A stretch of DNA of 24,467 bases. Source: Methanobacteriota archaeon. GTDB lineage: Archaea; Halobacteriota; Methanosarcinia; Methanosarcinales; Methanoperedenaceae. The translations under genes were made by a program, and so were the position numbers. The stretch spans positions 1 to 24,467 of the forward strand of contig JAHIHJ010000294.1 in assembly GCA_018899795.1 (NCBI GenBank). Direction: 5' to 3'. Shown here piece by piece: positions 7,976 to 15,930 of the stretch. The first letter of the stretch is position 1; each line of letters begins with the position of its first letter. The notes under the pieces are model-generated. The model did no database searches, was not told where the DNA came from, and saw nothing but the letters and a program-made list of their open reading frames with translations.

Positions 7976-9465
7976 ATTATATTTGCTTGCATCAGGGCGG
8001 CGATTATCAGCAGCGTGATCCCGGTAAATAACCGCATTGCTACACGCTTCTCCTTCCTGAACTTTTCTACTTTTTCAGGATTCAATCCGAAGGCTATGGC
8101 AAATCCCAGTACGAGTACGGGAAGCACTACGCCCAGGTTATAAGCTGCAAGATACAGCATCCCTTGACCGCTACCGCTCCTTACCATGTCAATTATCACA
8201 AAATATACAGCGCCCACGCACGGGGCTTTTATTAAAGAGAACAGCGCTCCGATGAAGAAGGAAGCAGGAAGGCTCACGTTCTTTGTTACGCTCTCTGTGA
8301 GGCGGATGAACGATTTCGGGGTATAGAAGGAGGATTCAGTGTTTTTTCGCATGTGCCAGGCATCGTACACATGCCACAGCCCCAGGACGGCAACCAGAAT
8401 AACAAGGAAGTTCTTGATCGATGCCTGAAGCGCAGGCAGCTGTTCAATTATGTTAAGGAGCCCTATCCCGACTATAAGGTAGGTCACGAAGATCCCCAGG
8501 CTGAACATCAGGACTATCAACAGGACATTGCGTCTCCTGCCGGTGGTCGCAAGGGAGACCGATGCGATAAAAGCCAGGATGGCAAGAAGACAGGGGTTAA
8601 ATCCTGCAATGAAACCCACAACAAATACGGAAGGTACAGAGAGAACTATCTTCTGCTTGACCGGGGCGATGGCTGGTGATAAAGAGGCATTTTCGATCGC
8701 CTCCCTTAAAATCTCCTCAAGGCGGGTCATGTTCCCTTCATAATCCCCGTATGAGATGAGCTTCTGTTCATTTACGACAACAGAAGGCACTCCAGGAAGC
8801 TGGTATTTTTTAGCGAGTGAAAGCCCTTCATCAGTAAGGACATTGTATTTTGAAAAACTCACATTATCGCCGTATGATCTCACAACACTATCGATTACAG
8901 GAGCGGATTTTGCGCATTTCTGGCATGCGGGATCGTAGAAGTATTCGACCGTTACTGAACGGTCATTTTTCCTGGTTTCGAGCTGTTGTGTCTGTTCGAC
9001 CTGTGCCGATGTATTGCCGCTCTGTTCTTCGGATACATTTGTTACCTCTCTTTCAAGAGTGATTTTACTGTAAACCTCGTAGGTATTGCGGTTGAATGCG
9101 ATCGTTGCATTGATATAATGCTCTCCCGGAGCCACGGCAGAACATTCCTCACAAGAAGGCGTCTTGAACTCAAAATCAAATGAGTTATCTCCTTTTTTGA
9201 GAATGATGTCTCTTGTCTCTTCCAGCATGGGGCGACCGAACTGGTTTTTTATCCCTGAGACATGAAGCTGCGCGTTTTCCTCTATTGTGGAATTGAAATA
9301 GACATTCACCCTGAGCGTTTCATTCGAATTATACACTGTCTTTTCAGTGGATATGTTGAGCGTGTTTTCCTGGTATGTAGAACCATCAAGACATCCTGAG
9401 ACCGCAAGTAATGATATAATAAGGAGCAGCGGAATATATTTGTAAAGCCTGGTTGATTCTGTCAT
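7972..9465 (-). CDS. Lipoprotein-thioredoxin-CcdA/DsbD-like fusion, thiol:disulfide transporter
   Basis: 497 residues in three parts. Residues 1-25: signal with lipobox LAVSGC25. About 30-165: an outer beta-rich domain with its own C105-EE-C108. About 170-260: thioredoxin domain with C181-QK-C184 in FYDPACQKCAKSAP and cis-Pro in PGVPSVV. About 275-497: six predicted membrane helices of the CcdA/DsbD family with the two membrane cysteines C292 (GFNPC) and C416 (IKAPC). The CcdA part would pass electrons from cytoplasmic thioredoxin across the membrane to the fused outer thioredoxin, then perhaps to the second CxxC domain, supplying reductant for cytochrome c assembly. The usual bacterial DsbD order is different (thioredoxin at the C-terminus). 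It follows the CCA gene by three bases. Confidence 0.88.
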   Translation of the reverse strand: MTESTRLYKYIPLLLIISLLAVSGCLDGSTYQENTLNISTEKTVYNSNETLRVNVYFNSTIEENAQLHVSGIKNQFGRPMLEETRDIILKKGDNSFDFEFKTPSCEECSAVAPGEHYINATIAFNRNTYEVYSKITLEREVTNVSEEQSGNTSAQVEQTQQLETRKNDRSVTVEYFYDPACQKCAKSAPVIDSVVRSYGDNVSFSKYNVLTDEGLSLAKKYQLPGVPSVVVNEQKLISYGDYEGNMTRLEEILREAIENASLSPAIAPVKQKIVLSVPSVFVVGFIAGFNPCLLAILAFIASVSLATTGRRRNVLLIVLMFSLGIFVTYLIVGIGLLNIIEQLPALQASIKNFLVILVAVLGLWHVYDAWHMRKNTESSFYTPKSFIRLTESVTKNVSLPASFFIGALFSLIKAPCVGAVYFVIIDMVRSGSGQGMLYLAAYNLGVVLPVLVLGFAIAFGLNPEKVEKFRKEKRVAMRLFTGITLLIIAALMQANII

Positions 9466-9468
9466 GAT

Positions 9469-10821
9469 CTATTTTTTGAAGAACTTATGGAGGAATTCCC
9501 TGAAATTTTTTTCCCTGATATCTAATATCTGTTCGTTTTCCAGGACATGATATTCCTTTTTAATACTTAAAGCCAGATGCTTGCCAAGACCGCATTTTGG
9601 AAGCTCCGCTTCAAGCAGTAGTTTTGCAGTCGTGTATTTTCGCGGGATCTCAACCATGTATTTCCCGTTTCTGATATGCACATTGGAAAATGCATTCGAG
9701 CCAGCATATTTGGATTTGAAGGCTGCGGCGTGTTCTTCTGCCCAAACATGAGGACCTGCGTGCTTCTTCATGATCGGAAGCACACCTGATTCAAGTTCAT
9801 AGACTAAAATGGCTTTTTTCTCAGCCCATACCCCGCTGTTATACACGCGAAAATCATATCTCTCAAGCATCTCGCGCACAGAATCTTCCATCTTGTGAAG
9901 CTGCGGATAGAGCACATCTTCAACTTCATCAGGAGTCGTGAATTCGATGGCTATGAGCGATGTTCCCCTTTCACCCATCATATTCTTAAATTCGCTGTCC
10001 TCTAGAGGCACAACTGCCTGCATGCTAAAATACGAGGCTTCGGGGTTTTTCAGGAATTCACGGGCTTTGTCCATGAAGATACAAAGGTTGTCAAGAGATA
10101 GAGCCGCAGCCACGTTCCGCGCCGGATCCGTGGGGTCGATAACGACAAGCGGGTCATCGTGTGCAAGGCTGGCGTGCTTTTCTATATCGATGATCATTCC
10201 AGGCTTCCATTCGCGCGCGGCTTCAAGTACCTGCATGAACGAGTCGTACTGGATAACCAGAAGTTCCACAAGATATCCTGAAAAACCGTGTGTCCTGAGT
10301 TCTGAGCCATAGACTCCGCATCCTTTCAGGAATTGCTTGAGCAGCAGCACTTCATCCTCGATCCCCTGTATCTTCGAAAGAACGAATTTGTTATGAAATG
10401 GAGTCCTGTCAACCGCAGATTTTATTTCCGCAGCGCTTGCCACGCCGAATGCTGGGACAAGATCGACCTCGAAGCCGTCGAATACGGCGTTGATGTATGG
10501 ATGCTCAGCGTACCTCTCCTCGCTGCTCTGGGCTTGTTCTGCCATTTTTCGGGTAATGTGCAGCCCGTTCTTTTCAAGATGATCCCTTGAAACTTCCGGA
10601 GAGAACATTATGAATATGTCCAGGTCATGCTCTCCTGACAGCCATGTGCCGCGCGCGGTTGAGCCCACGAGTATGGCGCTGATGTCCAGTCCTTCAGCTC
10701 TGCCGATGGCGTTTATCCTGCTGATCAGGCTATCTGCAAGCGCCGCAAGCTTTTGTTTTTCCGGCTCTTTCGGTTTGATGCGTGAGAGGACTGAGGCGCG
10801 GATGGTCTTGATTTCGTTCAT
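9469..10821 (-). CDS. cca: CCA-adding enzyme, archaeal class I tRNA nucleotidyltransferase
   Basis: 450 residues, the usual length for archaeal CCA enzymes. The nucleotidyltransferase signature G53-S-T-A-R-G-T-W followed by D66-L-D68 and the third acidic residue in VDLVPAF (D120) are present, followed by the archaeal poly(A)-polymerase-like central and tail domains. It adds or repairs the 3' CCA of tRNAs from CTP and ATP without a template. It heads a two-gene operon with the CcdA fusion (3-base gap), a combination with no obvious functional link. An A-rich stretch around 10840-10900 holds likely promoter elements (TATAT on the minus strand near 10895-10908). Confidence 0.95.
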   Translation of the reverse strand: MNEIKTIRASVLSRIKPKEPEKQKLAALADSLISRINAIGRAEGLDISAILVGSTARGTWLSGEHDLDIFIMFSPEVSRDHLEKNGLHITRKMAEQAQSSEERYAEHPYINAVFDGFEVDLVPAFGVASAAEIKSAVDRTPFHNKFVLSKIQGIEDEVLLLKQFLKGCGVYGSELRTHGFSGYLVELLVIQYDSFMQVLEAAREWKPGMIIDIEKHASLAHDDPLVVIDPTDPARNVAAALSLDNLCIFMDKAREFLKNPEASYFSMQAVVPLEDSEFKNMMGERGTSLIAIEFTTPDEVEDVLYPQLHKMEDSVREMLERYDFRVYNSGVWAEKKAILVYELESGVLPIMKKHAGPHVWAEEHAAAFKSKYAGSNAFSNVHIRNGKYMVEIPRKYTTAKLLLEAELPKCGLGKHLALSIKKEYHVLENEQILDIREKNFREFLHKFFKK

Positions 10822-10915
10822 TTTAGTTTTGTTCTCCGATTTCTAAGCTGAATATTATAGCATGGGTCGTTAGTTCCCATAATTTCCATTCTTATATGGT
10901 ATATATGCTTATTTA

Positions 10916-10983
10916 GACAGGATGGACAGGATTTACAGGATTAGTTAATAAAATTTATCCTGCCCATCCTGTAAATCCTGTCC
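10916..10983. repeat. GGACAGGAT-type inverted repeat
   Basis: The left arm GGACAGGATTTACAGGAT (10924-10941) is the exact reverse complement of 10966-10983, with a 24-base spacer. Each arm is itself built of AGGAT-containing units (ACAGGATGG, ACAGGATTTACAGGAT), so several pairings are possible. A T8 run ten bases further on resembles a terminator, but no plus-strand gene ends here. Most likely a dispersed intergenic repeat. Confidence 0.75.
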
Positions 10984-11126
10984 AGATTTGACTTTTTTTT
11001 GCAATTATTTTATAACTTGACTATACACAATTATTATTTTCAGGCTATTCATTTATATCTATTACGCCAAATTATCCCTTAAACTCTTCCTATGCGTCAT
11101 CGGATAAGAGAAAAATCATGAAATAG

Positions 11127-11200
11127 AACGCGGATGACACAGATGACGCGGATGCGCGCGGATCCGCGAAAATCCGTCAAATCCGCGTCATCCGTGTTCC
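11127..11200. repeat. GC-rich ACGCGGATGAC-type imperfect palindrome
   Basis: 11136-11153 pairs with 11181-11198 (16 of 18 positions), and a perfect 12-base palindrome CGCGGATCCGCG (11157-11168) lies in the loop. The units CGCGGATGAC / ATCCGCGTCATCCG recur within the arms. It is far more GC-rich than the surrounding intergenic DNA and its units resemble the ATCTGCGTT repeats at 13655. Confidence 0.7.
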
Positions 11201-11308
11201 CGTATTCCTTTACAGTTCACTTCTGTCATTTGAAGCATTCGTCTCAAGAATTTTAGAAAGCCTTTATTATCATGCAGGAAAGATAATCAGCATCATCAGG
11301 CGACCATT

Positions 11309-13577
11309 ATGTCCGAACTCCAGAAAATTCAAAAGGTTTTCATAAGCTACAGCCATGATTCAAAGGAGCACAAGGACAGAGTGCTGGCTCTATCCGACCG
11401 CCTGCGCGCCGATGGGATCGATTGCGGTGTCGACCAGTATGAGACTTCACCGCCAGAGGGATGGGCGCGCTGGTGCAATAACCAGATAGAAAAGGCTGAT
11501 TTTGTTCTTGTAGTATGCACAGGGATTTATGAGGCACGGTTCAAGGGTATCGACTTAACCGGAAAAGGTAAAGGAGCGAAATGGGAAGGCGCGATAATTA
11601 CCCAGGAACTTTATGATGCGCAAGCCAGAAATGAAAAATTCATCCCGGTCATATTCACATCTGACGATGGAATTCATATTCCGAAAATCCTTCGCGGTGC
11701 GACCAATTATATTCCAAATAACAAAGAAGGTTACGAATCCCTCTACCGCCATCTCATAAATCAGCCGCACATAAAAAAACCAGTTCTTGGTAAACTAAAA
11801 TCCATGCCTCCCCGCCCGCGCAAACAGGAATTCCGCGCCCAGCCCTGGAACGTGCCCTTCCAGCGCAACCCTTATTTCACAGGGCGCGAGGATATCCTGA
11901 TAGAACTTCACAATGCGCTAAAATCCGATAAAGCCGCAGCACTGGCGCAGGCTATCAGCGGTCTTGGCGGCATCGGAAAGACGCAGACCGCAGTTGAATA
12001 TGCTTACCAATACCGGAACGAATATGACGCCGTGCTGTGGGTTAAAGCCGACTCACGCGAGGCGCTTATCTCTGATTATGCGGCGCTGGCTTGAAAACAA
12101 TTCAGGATGGCTTCTGGTATTTGATAATGCAGATGAACCCGGACTTCTGGAAGAATATATCCCGACAGATCATAAAGGTCATATTCTCCTGACATCGAGG
12201 GCGCAGCTTTTTGATAATCTTGGAATTTCAAAGCCAGTTGAACTTCCGAAAATGCCGCCTGATGAAGCTAAAGAATTCCTGCTCAAGCGCACGGGACGAA
12301 GCGACCTGTCTCATGCGGAAAATGAAGCCATCCTGAAAATAGCAGAGGAACTTGACTATTTGCCGCTGGCTCTGGAACAGGCAGGCGCATATATTAAAGA
12401 ATTGAAGGCAGGTTTCTCAAACTATCTTTCCAGTTATCGCACAAGAGGTCTGGATATGTTCAAAAAGCATCTTCCTGTGACGGGTAAATATCCAGAGTCG
12501 GTCGCTACCACATGGCTATTGAACTTTGAAGAGGTTGAAAAAACATCAAAAGCTTCTGCCGATCTGCTGACAGCCAGCGCCTTTCTAAACCCCGACAATA
12601 TCCCTCTTGAACTTATCATCAAGGGAGCGCCGGAACTTGGTGAAACGATATCAACCGCCATTGAAAGTATAGAAAAAGACCCTCTCGTTCTTGATGAACT
12701 GCTTTTGCCTCTCACCCGGTATTCTCTCATCAACCGCGATGCCAGCGCTTACAGCATTCACCGGCTTGTGCAGATTGTTATCAGGGACAGGATTGGTAAA
12801 GATGCAGAGAGAGTCTGGGCAGAACGAACAGTGAAAGCTATGAGCCGTGCGTTTCCAGCAGTTGAGTTCCAGAACTGGCAACTTTGTGAAAGACTTGTTC
12901 CGCATGCAAAGGCTGGAGCTGAGCTTATAAAAAAATGGGGATTTGAATTTGAGGAAGCTGCGAGATTATTGAATAATGTGGGATTCTACCAGTATGAACG
13001 TGCTTTGTATTCAGAAGTAGAACCAATGTACAGGCGTGCGCTGGAAATACGCGAAAAATCGCTTGGCTCCAACCATCCCGATGTAGCGCAATCACTCAAC
13101 AATCTGGCCCTACTTTATGATTCACAGGGCAAATTTACCGAGGCTGAACCCATGTACAGGCGCGCGCTGGAAATATTAGAAAAATCGCTGGGTAAAAACC
13201 ACCCCTCTGTAGCGACTTCACTCAACAATCTGGCGCTACTTTATAAAACACAGGGCAAATATGCCGAAGCAGAACCAATGTACAGGCACGCACTGTCAAT
13301 ATATGAAAAATCTCTGGGCAAAGATCATCCCTCTGTAGCGCAATCACTCAATAATCTGGCGGGACTTTATTCTTCACAGGGCAAGTATGACAAAGCAGAA
13401 CCAATGTACAGGCGCGCTCTGAAAATATGGGAAAAATCGCTTGGCAAAAATCATCCCAACATAGCTACTGTCTTAGAAAACCTCGCCCTTCTCCTTCGCA
13501 AAACAAACCGCGAGGCAGAGGCGAAGGAGATGGAGGAGCGCGCGAGGGGGATACGGGGAGGGGGGAAGGGGGATTGA
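11309..13577 (+). pseudogene. SEFIR-NB-ARC-TPR STAND protein (NLR-like), frame broken near 12090
   Basis: Residues 1-150 form a SEFIR/TIR-like domain (VFISYSHDSKEHKDRV, then GVDQYE, ADFVLVVC). At about 195 an NB-ARC module begins with GRE and the P-loop GLGGIGKT (218-225). The frame stops at 12092-12094 after ALISDYAALA. The next frame takes over at about 12078 (RRWLENNSGWLLVFDNADEP) with the Walker B-like LLVFDNAD, TSR sensor and LPLALEQAGAYI, a winged-helix region, then four 42-residue kinesin-light-chain-type TPRs. By comparison with the family about 20-25 residues are missing at the junction, so a deletion caused the break. Such proteins sense a signal with TPRs and trigger the SEFIR effector, and many act in antiphage defence or signalling. 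Start ATG at 11309. Confidence 0.82.
13023..13526 (+). repeat. Four 126-bp tandem TPR-coding repeats
   Basis: The sequence CC(A/C)ATGTACAGGC recurs at 13023, 13149, 13275 and 13401, exactly 126 bases apart, each unit encoding one 42-residue TPR (PMYRRALEI..EKSLG..HP.VA.SLNNLA.LY..QGK). DNA identity between units is high, including silent positions, so the array can expand or contract by recombination without changing frame. Confidence 0.85.
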
Positions 13578-13590
13578 GAGATTTTCAAAT
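13511..13590 (+). repeat. G-rich tail repeat, copy 1 (putative G-quadruplex)
   Basis: 13511-13571 is repeated at 14441-14501 with one internal mismatch. Within it 13546-13572 reads G5-ATAC-G4-A-G6-AA-G5, a textbook four-run quadruplex pattern. It codes for the last residues of the TPR protein (REAEAKEMEERARGIRGGGKGD). A degenerate copy is at 15881. Confidence 0.7.
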
Positions 13591-13747
13591 CACTCAAATA
13601 GCGATATGCTCTGGGCATCTTTGATAACATATACCGCGCCGCAATGGGATTTCACATCTGCGTTTATCTGCGTTCATCTGCGGTTTCAAATTTCCAAAAC
13701 CCTTTAGAGACACTGAAATATCGGCGCCTATAACAAAAATTACATAT
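13578..13747. other. Short non-coding stretch with possible gene remnant
   Basis: 170 bases between the TPR gene and the PIN remnant. On the minus strand, from about 13655 down to the stop at 13594-13596, an open stretch reads KSHCGAVYVIKDAQSISLFE, which has a protein-like composition and could be the end of an eroded gene, but I do not recognise it. The rest is the ATCTGCGTT repeat and AT-rich DNA. Confidence 0.3.
13655..13687 (+). repeat. Three 10-bp direct repeats (ATCTGCGTTY)
   Basis: ATCTGCGTTT, ATCTGCGTTC and ATCTGCGGTT follow one another without gaps. The unit is similar to the reverse strand of the CGCGGATGAC palindrome at 11127, so both may belong to one family of dispersed intergenic repeats. 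Far too short for a CRISPR. Confidence 0.6.
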
Positions 13748-13964
13748 CTATTCAGGAACCTTAAACCTTACCAGGAACTGCTTCGCACTGAGTACTTCGA
13801 AATCTTTCACATTCAATTTCAAGAAGTGCCTGTTCTCTGAAATAAGATATTTGGCGCCAACCCATTCGGTAAATGCGCCGATCACTGCATCTTCTTTCTT
13901 GAGACTCTTTCTTTTTTGCAAGGAATGCGAACAGGAACTCATTACTGTCCAGCACTACTTGCAT
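13748..13964 (-). pseudogene. PIN-domain toxin (VapC-like), internally deleted and frameshifted
   Basis: The ATG at 13964 begins MQVVLDSNEFLFAFLAKKK, the first strand of a PIN domain with its first catalytic Asp (LDSNE). After the A-rich run the frame is lost; the other frame then reads KKEDAVIGAFTEWVGAKYLISENRHFLKL and ends VLSAKQFLVRF.., the C-terminal half with the conserved D-A and the SENRHF motif. About 60 central residues, including the middle acidic residue, are missing compared with a normal PIN protein of about 140. The start overlaps the antitoxin end by 23 bases. It cannot make a functional ribonuclease as read. Confidence 0.75.
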
Positions 13965-14232
13965 ATTTCTTTCTCCAGATATCTTTTCTCACTGTTTTTA
14001 CCTGCTCCAGAAGTTCCTTTTCTGATTTTTCTGTCTTTGAAATATCTGTTATCAATTCTTCGAATTTTACAATCCACTGGTCAGCAGATCTTTCTTTTGT
14101 TTCTATTAACCGCCGTACTGCATCAGTAATAAAATCGGTCTCATCTGAATATTCACCGACAGAGATGAAAAATTTCATTCTCTTTGACAATCTTTCAGGA
14201 AGACCTTGAATTACGCCTGTCATTTCGCTCAT
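13942..14232 (-). CDS. Ribbon-helix-helix antitoxin-like protein
   Basis: About 96 residues from ATG 14232 (an upstream start at 14298 would add 22 residues lacking family character and cross the promoter-like AATATATTTAT). The N-terminal half has the RHH fold: a beta strand (GLPERLSKRMKFFISVG), a turn with EYSDETDFITDAVRRLIE. The C-terminal half is a charged helix (SDWI..FEELITDISKTEKSEKELLEQVKTVRKDIW) for toxin binding. It overlaps the PIN-toxin remnant, the usual antitoxin-toxin order; with the toxin dead the gene is an orphan antitoxin. Autoregulation at the upstream AT-rich region is likely by analogy. Confidence 0.7.
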   Translation of the reverse strand: MSEMTGVIQGLPERLSKRMKFFISVGEYSDETDFITDAVRRLIETKERSADQWIVKFEELITDISKTEKSEKELLEQVKTVRKDIWRKKYASSAGQ

Positions 14233-14298
14233 CCATAAATATATTGGTTTAACTAATATGTAAATCTTTGTTTGCCAATGTACGAAGAATGAATCCAC

Positions 14299-14503
14299 TA
14301 TTATGATGCACAGGGCAACTATGCCGATGCCTGTCCCATGTATAGGTGCGCTCTGGAAAAATGGGAATCCCTGGGTAATAATTATTCAGACGTGGCCACA
14401 GTCCTTAAAAATCCCCCGCCCTCCTTCGCAAAAGAAACCGCGAGGCAGAGGCGCAGGAGATGGAGGAGCGCGCGAGGGGGATACGGGGAGGGGGGAAGGG
14501 GAA
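14299..14503 (+). pseudogene. Remnant of a second TPR-protein gene 3' end, with G-rich tail copy 2
   Basis: From 14299 the plus strand reads YYDAQGNYADACPMYRCALEKWE and then SLGNNYSDVATVLKN, a clear but degenerate copy of the last TPR of the NLR-like gene (13370-13480). The frame is then lost, although the DNA keeps following the parent gene to its very end: 14441-14501 is nearly identical to 13511-13571, offset 930 bases. The G-run pattern at 14476-14501 again suits a quadruplex. No start codon or upstream domains; the sequence begins abruptly 66 bases before the antitoxin start on the other strand. Confidence 0.78.
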
Positions 14504-14523
14504 TTGATATCTAATTATCTGGT

Positions 14524-15816
14524 TCAGTAAACCAGCATGAGCAGCCATGCCGGGATCAAAAGGATCTCCTTCCCGCCAATAATTCTCTTCTCAAATACAT
14601 CCCTTGTCGCAAGTATCCCTTTCTCAAGCCCGAATTCTTCCATACATTTCATCAAACCCTTAAGATCAGACGAGGTTATCTGGCTTTGAAATTTCACCTC
14701 GATAGGAAGAAGTACTTTATTTTCAAGGACCACATCCACTTCATTTTTCTGCCTGTCCCTCCAGAAAAAGTCACCAGCAAACGCAGACTCAACATACTGC
14801 CCGAGCATCTTTTCGACAATCATTTCCCTGCTATAACCAAGCACTGCAAACGCTATCGAAGGATGCAGGACGTACATCTTTTTATTCCGGCGCGCCCGCT
14901 TTGCAGGGCTTCTAGAATACGACTCAGCCACTTTTATTAGAAAAGCGGAACGCAGGTAGAATAGGTAATTGCTCACGGTTTCATAATCCGCTTTAAAAGT
15001 AGCACATAAGTTCTTTATATCAAAAAGATTGGCTGAATTGCTGCATGCATATTGAAAAAGTTCAAAAAGCAGATCCCTTCTCCTTATTTCAAATATCGCA
15101 GGTATATCCCTGTAAATTATTTTTTTTACGACCAGTTCCCTGACATAAGTGCTTATGACCGGCTCCTCTTTTTCATTTACAAGTTCAGGAAAAGCGCCTT
15201 TATAGATATAATCAATAAATTCATTCTCAAAAAATTCCTTTTCAGTGATCACAGATGCGTAAAGCTTTTCAATTTCTGAAAAATCATCAGGCGCGATTTT
15301 TCTCGCGACATTCTTGCCGCGCAGACCAAGATATTCCCTGAAAGCTAGCGGCTCCAGTTTGAAAGTAATGATCCTGCCAGCCAGCGCCGCTTTGGCTCTG
15401 CTTAATTCCAGTGATTCCGAGCCAGATATAATAAATTTTATATTTTTTTGATCGTAATATCTCTTCAGTACGCCTTCCCAGTCTTCTATATAATGGATCT
15501 CATCAAGGAAAATGTATTTTGAGCCAAAATTATTAATAAAAAAGTCAATAATGAACACAAGGATTTCTTTTTTCTGTGTTTCTTCTTCATCAAATGAAAA
15601 AAAAGCCCCATCAATCCCGGGTTTTTGCATTAACTGCCGCATGATCGTGGTTTTGCCAGTCCTCCTGAGCCCGGCTATTGCCAGAACCTGTTTCTTATCA
15701 AGCCATTTTTCTATCTCAAAGTAAAGCTCTCTCCTGAATAAGGGTATTTTGATCTCCCCGCCTCTTTTTTGGGGATTATAATCCTGGATCAGCCGCAGTA
15801 TGTATTCGTTAGTCAT
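14524..15816 (-). CDS. DUF4143-type AAA ATPase
   Basis: About 430 residues. Walker A GLRRTGKT at 49-56 and Walker B YIFLDEIHYI, then SGSESLELS with a sensor-like Ser/Arg and LxPLAFREYL, the standard AAA_14 motifs of this large archaeal/bacterial family. The C-terminal DUF4143 part has a winged-helix-like region and a restriction-endonuclease-like core (NEVDVVLE ... LPIEVKFQ). The function of the family is not settled; it is abundant in accessory regions. ATG at 15816 is preferred to TTG at 15828. The stretch upstream is A/T-rich with TATAAATTAG-like elements and no Shine-Dalgarno. It sits between G-rich tail copies 2 and 3. Confidence 0.9.
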   Translation of the reverse strand: MTNEYILRLIQDYNPQKRGGEIKIPLFRRELYFEIEKWLDKKQVLAIAGLRRTGKTTIMRQLMQKPGIDGAFFSFDEEETQKKEILVFIIDFFINNFGSKYIFLDEIHYIEDWEGVLKRYYDQKNIKFIISGSESLELSRAKAALAGRIITFKLEPLAFREYLGLRGKNVARKIAPDDFSEIEKLYASVITEKEFFENEFIDYIYKGAFPELVNEKEEPVISTYVRELVVKKIIYRDIPAIFEIRRRDLLFELFQYACSNSANLFDIKNLCATFKADYETVSNYLFYLRSAFLIKVAESYSRSPAKRARRNKKMYVLHPSIAFAVLGYSREMIVEKMLGQYVESAFAGDFFWRDRQKNEVDVVLENKVLLPIEVKFQSQITSSDLKGLMKCMEEFGLEKGILATRDVFEKRIIGGKEILLIPAWLLMLVY

Positions 15817-15880
15817 GTTATAATCCAATTAATATCAATACTTAATAAGGTTATAGTCTAATTTATATCTATCGGCAAAT

Positions 15881-15930
15881 GGGGGAGCGCGTAAGGGCGA
15901 TACGGTGAGGGGATTTAAGAGATTTTACAA
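15881..15930 (+). repeat. G-rich tail repeat, degenerate copy 3
   Basis: GGGGGAGCGCGTAAGGG, CGATACGGTGAGGGG and AAGAGATTTT follow the order of the copy-1 motif and of the bases beyond it (13534-13590: GGAGCGCG, AGGG.GATACGG.GAGGGG, GAGATTTT, CAAA), with a deletion of about nine bases. The last few bases overlap the end of the radical SAM gene. The four-run quadruplex pattern is lost. Confidence 0.55.

Larger units (their letters stand above)
10822..11308. other. 487-base intergenic region with two palindromic repeats
   Basis: Between the divergent cca and NLR-like genes. No reading frame with coding character was found on either strand. It contains an A/T-rich promoter-like stretch next to cca, an 18-bp perfect inverted repeat (10924-10983) followed by T8 (10993-11000), a second GC-rich imperfect palindrome (11136-11198), and about 110 featureless bases before the NLR-like start at 11309. 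No tRNA or CRISPR structure is seen. Confidence 0.6.

Noticed and set aside
10924..11000. Hairpin plus T8 as a rho-independent terminator
   Set aside because: No plus-strand gene ends there, and the organism appears archaeal; the arms look like a dispersed repeat.
12078..12094. Programmed frameshift in the NLR-like gene
   Set aside because: There is no slippery heptamer, and residues normally present between the two halves seem to be missing, so a deletion fits better.
13655..13687. Possible CRISPR
   Set aside because: Repeats are 10 bases with no spacers, and there are no cas genes in the window.
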